DNA of 11,703 nt from an uncultured Gallionellaceae bacterium (GTDB lineage: Bacteria > Pseudomonadota > Gammaproteobacteria > Burkholderiales > Sulfuricellaceae): assembly GCA_937873435.1 (NCBI GenBank), contig CALMWM010000625.1, positions 1 to 11,703 on the forward strand, in the 5' to 3' direction. Made by a program: the position numbers and the translations under genes. Positions 7,420 to 11,703 of this stretch are shown piece by piece. Numbering within the stretch: the stretch's first letter is position 1; each line of letters opens with the position of its first letter. A model generated the notes under the pieces. It was not told where the DNA came from. It did not search any database and worked only from the letters and a program-made list of their open reading frames with translations.

Positions 7420-7737
7420 TTATACCTGCATATTCATGATTTCCTGATACGCCGTCACCAGCTTGTTGCGCACCTGCACCATGGTTTGAAAGGAAACATT
7501 GGCTTTCTGCAAGGAAAGCATGACATCTTGAACATTTGCATTGGGATCGCCCATTTCAAATGCTTTTGCCAAATCGTTGGCCTGTTGTTGCGCGGTATTA
7601 ACATTATCCAATGAATTTTTCAGCGCAGACGCAAAATTCTGCCCTTCCGGCAACGCAGCAGGCTCCCCACTGCCAGCAGAACCCATTGACGCAGCTCGCA
7701 GCTGCCCCAATAGCTGATCAATCCCCTGAGTATTCAT
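7420..7737 (-). CDS. fliE: FliE, flagellar hook-basal body junction protein
   Basis: 105 residues, typical of FliE. The N-terminus is variable. The middle (about 27-70) is helical (FASALKNSLDNVNTAQQQA), and the conserved C-terminus includes NVSFQTMVQVRNKLVTAYQE and ends in IMNMQV. FliE is exported early and joins the MS ring to the proximal rod. The ATG at 7737 has a perfect GGAGG (7749-7745) 7 bases upstream. fliE is the first gene of the fliEFGHIJ unit, and a sigma54 promoter lies about 85 bases before it. Confidence 0.96.
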   Translation of the reverse strand: MNTQGIDQLLGQLRAASMGSAGSGEPAALPEGQNFASALKNSLDNVNTAQQQANDLAKAFEMGDPNANVQDVMLSLQKANVSFQTMVQVRNKLVTAYQEIMNMQV

Positions 7738-7820
7738 TACCTAGCCTCCAACTATGAATCAAACATCACCACCATTTCACTCTAGCATATGCCGAGCTAA
7801 TTTAGTTGTCATAGAGAGCA

Positions 7821-7839
7821 AAAGCATTTTTCGTACCAA
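7821..7839 (-). promoter_or_regulatory. Sigma54 (-24/-12) promoter of the fliE operon
   Basis: The minus strand reads TTGGTACG (7839-7832), four A, then ATGCTTT. The invariant GG (7837-7836) and GC (7825-7824) are separated by exactly ten bases. Compared with TGGCACG-N4-TTGCW there are two mismatches, T for C in the -24 box and A for T in the -12 box. Transcription would start near 7812, leaving a leader of about 75 bases before fliE. The site lies between the stop of a sigma54-activator gene and fliE, as expected for a class of flagellar operons driven by FleR/FlrC. Confidence 0.75.
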
Positions 7840-7849
7840 AGAGCACCTT

Positions 7850-9175
7850 TCACGCAATACTCTCTCCATCTTCTTCGCGATATTGGCGCAGTTTATAGCG
7901 CAATGTTCGCTCGCTCATGCCTAATTTCTCAGCGACCAATTTACGCGAACCTTTAACTGCCGCCAGCGTTTCCATGATATGCGCTTTTTCCAGCGACTTC
8001 ATATCGATATTGCCGCCCGCCCCGGCAGTTTCTGCCGGAACCGCCGATTGCTGCGGCAACAACAGATGTTCGACATCGATCGTATCGCCCGGCGCAAGAA
8101 TCATGGCTCGCTGGATGACGTTTTCCAATTCGCGAATATTCCCCGGCCAATTGTGCTGCTCAAGTCGTTTATCGGCAGTCGGCGACAAATTCATACCATG
8201 CCTGCCGACTCGGGACGCCAAGCGCCCCAGGAAATTTCGAGCCAAGGCGATAATGTCTTGCGGACGTTCGCGCAACGGCGGCAACTCGAGCGGAAACACG
8301 TTCAGCCGATAATACAGATCCTCGCGAAACTCATTTTTTTCAACCGCCTCCGCCATATTACGGTTGGACGTGGCGATTACACGGATATTCAGCGGAATCG
8401 CCTTATGCCCCCCCACACGCTCCACTTCGCGCTCCTGCAATACGCGCAGAAACTTGGCCTGTAACGGCAAAGGCATTTCCGTCACCTCGTCCAGCAACAA
8501 GGTTCCGCCTTGCGCCTGCTCGAATTTTCCCGGCTGCGCCTGACTGGCGCCGGTAAACGAGCCTTTCTCAAACCCGAACAAGGTTGATTCGAGCAAATTT
8601 TCCGGGATTGCCGCACAATTGATCGCCACAAAAGGTTTTTCGGCTCGTGCAGAATGGCGATGAATGAAACGCGCCACCACTTCCTTGCCGGTACCGCTCT
8701 CTCCGGTCAGCAATACCGTGGCATCGGTAGCTGCCACGCGCCGTGCCAGATTAAGCACATCCACCATGCGCGGATCTAGCGCCACTACTTCGCCGACATC
8801 CCCTGTCAACGACGGCAACATATAGCGCGCCACTTCTGCAAGCAGCCGGTCGGGCTCGAACGGCTTGGTCAGGTAATGACATGCGCCTGCGTGCATCGCT
8901 TCCACCGCCTTGTCGATGACGCCATAAGCCGTCATCAGCAGCACCGGCACATGGGGATGAGCCGCCTTGATTTCACGCAACAGCGTATGTCCGTCCATCG
9001 GCTGCATCTGGACGTCGCTGACCACCAAGCCGACTTGCTGCTGACGCAGCACTTTCAGCGCGGCATGGCCGTCGCTGGCGCCGATAGCCTGATAGCCTGC
9101 AAGCCCCACCGTATCGCACAGAGCTTCTCGCAAATCGTCATCATCTTCGACAATCAGTATTGGTAATGCGTTCAT
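7850..9175 (-). CDS. Sigma54-dependent response regulator, FleR/FlrC type
   Basis: 441 residues with three domains. The receiver (about 4-120) has acidic pocket residues D11/D12, phospho-acceptor D54, T82 and K104. The AAA+ sigma54-interaction domain (about 133-360) has Walker A GESGTGKE (158-165), the sigma54-contacting loop GSFTGA (205-210) and Walker B GGTLLLDEVTEM. A Fis-type helix-turn-helix closes the C-terminus (KLVAEKLGMSERTLRYKLRQY). The stretch QPGKFEQAQGG through LQEREVERVG closely resembles Vibrio FlrC and Pseudomonas FleR, which activate mid-class flagellar operons after phosphorylation by FlrB/FleS. Its position directly before fliE supports this. No kinase gene adjoins it. The ATG start fits the receiver fold, but no clear ribosome binding site precedes it. 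fleR or flrC would be reasonable symbols; I leave the field blank because the naming depends on lineage. Confidence 0.93.
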   Translation of the reverse strand: MNALPILIVEDDDDLREALCDTVGLAGYQAIGASDGHAALKVLRQQQVGLVVSDVQMQPMDGHTLLREIKAAHPHVPVLLMTAYGVIDKAVEAMHAGACHYLTKPFEPDRLLAEVARYMLPSLTGDVGEVVALDPRMVDVLNLARRVAATDATVLLTGESGTGKEVVARFIHRHSARAEKPFVAINCAAIPENLLESTLFGFEKGSFTGASQAQPGKFEQAQGGTLLLDEVTEMPLPLQAKFLRVLQEREVERVGGHKAIPLNIRVIATSNRNMAEAVEKNEFREDLYYRLNVFPLELPPLRERPQDIIALARNFLGRLASRVGRHGMNLSPTADKRLEQHNWPGNIRELENVIQRAMILAPGDTIDVEHLLLPQQSAVPAETAGAGGNIDMKSLEKAHIMETLAAVKGSRKLVAEKLGMSERTLRYKLRQYREEDGESIA

Positions 9176-9219
9176 AACGACAAAATAAGTTCCATCAAAT
9201 AGCCGCTATGCTAGCACAC

Positions 9220-9233
9220 ATGCACCCGTGCAT
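9220..9233. repeat. Dyad upstream of the regulator gene
   Basis: ATGCAC-CC-GTGCAT is a perfect 6-bp inverted repeat around two bases, about 45 bases upstream of the regulator start codon. A second palindrome, TGCTAGCA (9209-9216), follows closely on the regulator side. On the minus strand TGCTAGCAT also resembles an extended -10 element. These could be an operator and promoter for the regulator, but no binding protein can be named. Confidence 0.4.
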
Positions 9234-9270
9234 ATTTCCCCCGCCTGCGCCCAAATTTCTTCACAATTTC

Positions 9271-9291
9271 TGTGGGTAACTCTGTGTATAT
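9271..9291 (+). repeat. Two DnaA-box-like 9-mers
   Basis: TGTGGGTAA (9271-9279) differs at one position from the DnaA box TGTGGATAA. TGTGTATAT (9283-9291) differs at two, and starts 12 bases later. Both point the same way. A pair of boxes alone does not make an origin and could be chance in this AT-rich spacer. Confidence 0.2.
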
Positions 9292-9370
9292 CTTGGTGGC
9301 ACTCACCTTAAGCACCTTCCACGCAAAGGAAAATTCACCTGCGCCATTTTTTTGATCAAAACACTTTCCA

Positions 9371-9411
9371 TTTAAAATCATGCAATTAAAAAAAACCCAC
9401 CCGATTTTAAA
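9371..9411. repeat. Spaced 9-bp perfect inverted repeat
   Basis: TTTAAAATC (9371-9379) and GATTTTAAA (9403-9411) are exact reverse complements separated by 23 bases. The stem is nearly all A/T, so it would be weak as RNA and has no U-tract. A pair of operator half-sites about three helical turns apart (32 bases start to start) is a possible reading. Confidence 0.35.
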
Positions 9412-9438
9412 GGGCCGCTAAAGGATTTCAGTAAAATC

Positions 9439-9470
9439 TTGACAATTGTGAGTTAACCACACGGGATAAA
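9439..9470 (+). promoter_or_regulatory. Candidate promoter for the secreted-protein gene
   Basis: A perfect TTGACA (9439-9444) is followed by GATAAA (9465-9470), but the 20-base spacing is longer than normal; GGGATA at 18 bases is the alternative. Within the spacer TGTG-A-GTTAAC-CACA (9447-9461) forms a near-dyad around a GTTAAC palindrome, which could be a regulator site. Transcription would start around 9477, about 70 bases before the gene. Confidence 0.3.
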
Positions 9471-9544
9471 ATGCCATCGTCATTTCAACGCCTTAGGTCG
9501 GTAGAAAATGCTATGCTTCGGCCCAGACCTTCGCTCGAAGTTTT

Positions 9545-10165
9545 ATGATGACCACCCCAACACCGCACATCGTCCTGTTACTCCTTTTGCTGTCCAGCCT
9601 TCCCGCCAGCGCAGGGAACTGGCGGACAGTCGTCGACAATGAAATTGTTCGCGCCGAAACCGACATCGGCAGCTTGATGCGCAACGGCGACATCGTAAGG
9701 ACCTGGGAAAAGGAAACCTATCTCAAACCCGAGCAGGCCAAGCCTGGCGACTTCTACTACAAATCAGCCAAATCGCTGGCCCAGCACCATTGCACCAACC
9801 GCACCACCTCTTATCTATACAAAGCTTACTACACCGAGGATGGCAAGGAAATCAAGGCCATCACATCCGCTGGCGACCTTGACAGAGCAGACCAAATCCC
9901 ACCGGACAGCCTTGAAGAACGCAAGTTGCTGTTTGCCTGCAACTTCAAGTCCAGCCCGGCCTATCAAGCCAAACCGTCAATTTCGCAAGCGACCGCCGAA
10001 ACACCTGCTAACGACAAGGACAAAAAGACGCCCGCCACCGTGGCCCCGCCTTCAAAAAAATCCAGCGCTCAGGCATCGTCAGACAAACCGTCTGTCAGCA
10101 GCAAAAATACCAAGCCAAATGAAAGCAAGCCGACCTCCACGACAAAATCGGCGGGTGGGAAATAA
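9545..10165 (+). CDS. Secreted protein resembling surface-adhesin protein E, with a long low-complexity tail
   Basis: 206 residues. A signal peptide (leucine run at 11-16, likely cleavage after ASA at 21-23) is followed by a compact domain (about 25-135) and a tail (136-206) almost entirely Lys, Ser, Pro, Thr and Ala. The domain pattern is a start at W26, MRNGDIVRTWEKETY, then YYKSAKSLAQHHC, a tyrosine-rich strand, and IPPDSLEERKLLFAC. It has C83 and C132 as a probable disulfide pair. This resembles the surface-adhesin protein E family, named for the Haemophilus protein; most environmental members have no known function. Export past the inner membrane is well supported, while adhesion is only a family-based guess. 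Two ATGs are in tandem; GAAG lies 4 bases from the first and 7 from the second (9548). The tail may bind peptidoglycan or polyanions, which is speculation. Confidence 0.75.
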   Translation: MMTTPTPHIVLLLLLLSSLPASAGNWRTVVDNEIVRAETDIGSLMRNGDIVRTWEKETYLKPEQAKPGDFYYKSAKSLAQHHCTNRTTSYLYKAYYTEDGKEIKAITSAGDLDRADQIPPDSLEERKLLFACNFKSSPAYQAKPSISQATAETPANDKDKKTPATVAPPSKKSSAQASSDKPSVSSKNTKPNESKPTSTTKSAGGK

Positions 10166-10204
10166 TGCATTCCAGCCCGTCGTGTTAGAATAATCAACAC
10201 ATCG

Positions 10205-10219
10205 GAGAAACGCATTCTC
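10205..10219 (+). promoter_or_regulatory. Small stem-loop covering a GGAG upstream of the EAL/HDOD gene
   Basis: GAGAA (10205-10209) can pair with TTCTC (10215-10219) around a 5-base loop. The only GGAG motif before the next gene (10204-10207) lies in this stem and is 16 bases from the ATG, too far for a standard ribosome binding site. The stem is weak and its role uncertain. Confidence 0.25.
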
Positions 10220-10223
10220 GAAT

Positions 10224-11654
10224 ATGCTGGTTAAATTCCTGAAAAATATTATCGGTATAAAAAAAGCCACAAAGGCCAGCCCTACTAGCCCCTTTCCTTT
10301 GCTGCAAGAGGGTATCGAATCGCCTTCCGGCGAAAAAGGCAGGATCATCGACAGCGGGCAGGTGCCGAACGGCAACGTCGTCACCGATATCCTGCCGGTT
10401 GAAACATCTGGGGAGCCGACCAATCCCGAGATATTGCGCCAGCGCTTTCTCGGTCGTCAGCCCCTGCTCGATCGCTCGCAACACGTGATCGGTTATGAAT
10501 TGCAACTCCGCCACGAGATCCCTGCTCCGTCGAACGACGTGGAAGACTTGCGGATCGTGAACGGTCAAACCCTGGTCAAATGCTTGATAGACCTGGACAT
10601 AAGCCGCCTGATCGGAGGCAAACTGGCCTTGATCGCGTTTCCTCCGGCCATGCTGACCACCCCCTTGCTGCTGCGCCTGCCGCAAAAGGGGGTTACCTTT
10701 TGCGTTGATTTCAATTCCCGCTACGACGACAAACTGGCTGCGCGCTGCCGGGAACTCAAAGCGCTAGGTTACCAGATTGCGCTGGACAATTTCGTCCCCG
10801 GATCGGCTATAGAGCCACTTCTCGGCATTGCCCAGTTCGTGCGGATAGACATTACCAAATTTAACGCCATCGAGCTGGCCCGGCTCGTCGACAAATTGCT
10901 GGAAAATGCCCCGCAAGTTCACCTGATCGGACATCATGTCAACACTGAAATGGAATTCGAAGCCTGTCACCGCCTCTTTTTCCATTACTTCCAGGGTTAC
11001 TATTTCGCCAAGTTGCAACCCTCCGCACCTTCTCGTATCGACAGCGACCGCGTCCGCGTGATGGAGTTGCTTAACATGGTCAAGAGCCGCGCCGAAATCC
11101 CGGATATCGAAGCGGTGTTCAAGCATGACGCCATGCTGTCGTACAAGCTGCTGCTGTATATGAACGCACCGGTCAACGGCCTCAGCCAGCAAATCCGCTC
11201 CATCGCCCACGCCATCATCATTCTGGGATACGAGCAGCTTTACCGCTGGCTGACCCTGCTGTTATTCACCAGCGGCAACGTCGACCCGCGCAGCAAGGCG
11301 CAGCTTAAAAATGCCCTGGTCAGGGCGCGCATGACCGAACTGTTGGGGCAGGACAGATTCAGCGGCGTGGAAAGAGACAGCCTGTTTATTGTCGGGGTAT
11401 TTTCCCTGCTCGACGTCCTGCTCAACATGCCGATGACGCAAGCGGTGGAACGCCTGCATTTATCGGCGCAAATTACCGAAGCGCTGACGCATCACAGCGG
11501 CGTCTATGCGCCCTACCTGGCTCTGGCGATAGCCTGCGAGGAAGCGGACGAAGAGAGCATTTCGCGGATTGCCGCCAGTTGCAATCTGGACGCCAAAACC
11601 GTCAACCAGGCGCATATTCAGGCCCTGATCTGGGCCGAGGATATCGACCTGTAG
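10224..11654 (+). CDS. Degenerate EAL plus HDOD domain signalling protein (YuxH-type)
   Basis: 476 residues. A poorly conserved N-terminal extension (1-75) precedes a degenerate EAL domain (about 76-265) and an HDOD domain (about 268-450). GRQPLLDRSQHVIGYELQLR (78-97) is the typical opening of the YuxH-like EAL-HDOD family. The EAL motif has become ELQ (92-94), the usual Asn position reads AFP (138-140), the DDFG motif reads DNFV (188-191), and the late AEGVE block reads GHHVN (236-240), while FQGYYFAK (256-263) remains. Loss of several metal ligands argues that it does not hydrolyse cyclic di-GMP; it may bind a nucleotide or act through protein contacts. HDOD domains lack the HD-GYP catalytic residues and occur in signalling proteins. 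It lies 58 bases after the secreted-protein gene with no terminator between, so the two may be co-transcribed. Confidence 0.88.
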   Translation: MLVKFLKNIIGIKKATKASPTSPFPLLQEGIESPSGEKGRIIDSGQVPNGNVVTDILPVETSGEPTNPEILRQRFLGRQPLLDRSQHVIGYELQLRHEIPAPSNDVEDLRIVNGQTLVKCLIDLDISRLIGGKLALIAFPPAMLTTPLLLRLPQKGVTFCVDFNSRYDDKLAARCRELKALGYQIALDNFVPGSAIEPLLGIAQFVRIDITKFNAIELARLVDKLLENAPQVHLIGHHVNTEMEFEACHRLFFHYFQGYYFAKLQPSAPSRIDSDRVRVMELLNMVKSRAEIPDIEAVFKHDAMLSYKLLLYMNAPVNGLSQQIRSIAHAIIILGYEQLYRWLTLLLFTSGNVDPRSKAQLKNALVRARMTELLGQDRFSGVERDSLFIVGVFSLLDVLLNMPMTQAVERLHLSAQITEALTHHSGVYAPYLALAIACEEADEESISRIAASCNLDAKTVNQAHIQALIWAEDIDL

Positions 11655-11703
11655 CGCATATTGACAGCAGCCATATTGAGTGGTTTTATGCAGCCACAAA
11701 TAC

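Larger units (their letters stand above)
9176..9544. other. Divergent intergenic region between the regulator gene and the secreted-protein gene
   Basis: 369 bases without a gene, serving as upstream region for both divergent genes. It holds an ATGCAC/GTGCAT dyad (9220-9233), an 8-bp palindrome TGCTAGCA (9209-9216), two tandem DnaA-box-like 9-mers (9271-9291), a spaced 9-bp inverted repeat (9371-9411), and a TTGACA element with a nearby dyad (9439-9470). No RNA gene, terminator or mobile-element end was recognised. Confidence 0.6.

Noticed and set aside
9214..9227. GG-N10-GC spacing on the minus strand upstream of the regulator gene, suggesting a third sigma54 promoter
   Set aside because: Spacing is right, but the -24 box (CGGGTGC) matches TGGCACG only at the GG. 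It also overlaps a palindrome that explains much of the pattern.
9271..9291. Replication origin suggested by DnaA-like boxes
   Set aside because: Only two imperfect boxes, no DNA-unwinding repeats and no dnaA/dnaN or par genes nearby.
9295..9312. TGGCAC on the plus strand upstream of the secreted-protein gene, like a sigma54 -24 box
   Set aside because: No GC dinucleotide lies at the required ten-base spacing.
10194..10685. Minus-strand open frame opposite the EAL/HDOD gene
   Set aside because: Gln/His/Arg-rich shadow with no domain; the plus-strand gene has a coherent two-domain protein.
11661..11703. TTGACA at 11661 and an ATG at 11688 (reading MQPQI to the edge) as a possible next plus-strand gene
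   Set aside because: Only five codons are visible and no good -10 element is present; the evidence is too thin to annotate a gene.
1..11703. Mobile elements, CRISPR arrays, tRNA/rRNA genes or phage genes
   Set aside because: No transposase, integrase, spaced direct-repeat array or RNA-gene signature was seen on either strand.

Overview
The window is a stretch of a bacterial flagellar gene cluster followed by two unrelated-looking plus-strand genes. Gene order, protein style and codon use suggest a betaproteobacterium, perhaps of the Nitrosomonadales (Gallionella/Sideroxydans/Sulfuricella type). That placement is inferred from impression, since no marker gene for taxonomy is present.

Minus strand, read in transcription order from high to low coordinates. 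A sigma54-dependent response regulator of the FleR/FlrC type (7850-9175) is followed by fliE, fliF, fliG, fliH, fliI, fliJ and fliK, then fliL and the first 18 codons of fliM, which runs off the left edge. Together these encode the rod/MS-ring junction (FliE), the MS ring (FliF), the switch (FliG, FliM), the export ATPase complex (FliH, FliI, FliJ), the hook-length ruler (FliK) and the motor-associated membrane protein FliL. The order is that of the Pseudomonas/Vibrio-type fleSR-fliEFGHIJ cluster. No FleQ/FlrA master regulator and no FleS/FlrB kinase gene lies next to the regulator here.

The sequence allows a transcription map. A -24/-12 (sigma54) promoter lies in front of fliE. A second, nearly ideal one sits just after the fliJ stop codon and in front of fliK. 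A strong intrinsic terminator follows fliK, and a sigma70-like promoter candidate precedes fliL. The likely minus-strand units are therefore the regulator, fliEFGHIJ (reading on into fliK), fliK alone, and fliLM and beyond. The encoded regulator is the obvious candidate activator of both sigma54 promoters. fliF/fliG and fliG/fliH overlap, and fliG, fliH, fliJ and fliM all appear to use non-ATG starts.

Plus strand. After a 369-base divergent intergenic region containing several dyads come a secreted protein resembling the surface-adhesin protein E family with a long Lys/Ser/Pro/Thr-rich tail (9545-10165), and a degenerate EAL plus HDOD signalling protein (10224-11654). These may form a small operon tied to surface behaviour. 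I saw no RNA genes, insertion sequences, CRISPR arrays or prophage genes. Most of the window is a conventional flagellar locus; the main interest is in its regulatory wiring and in the two plus-strand genes.
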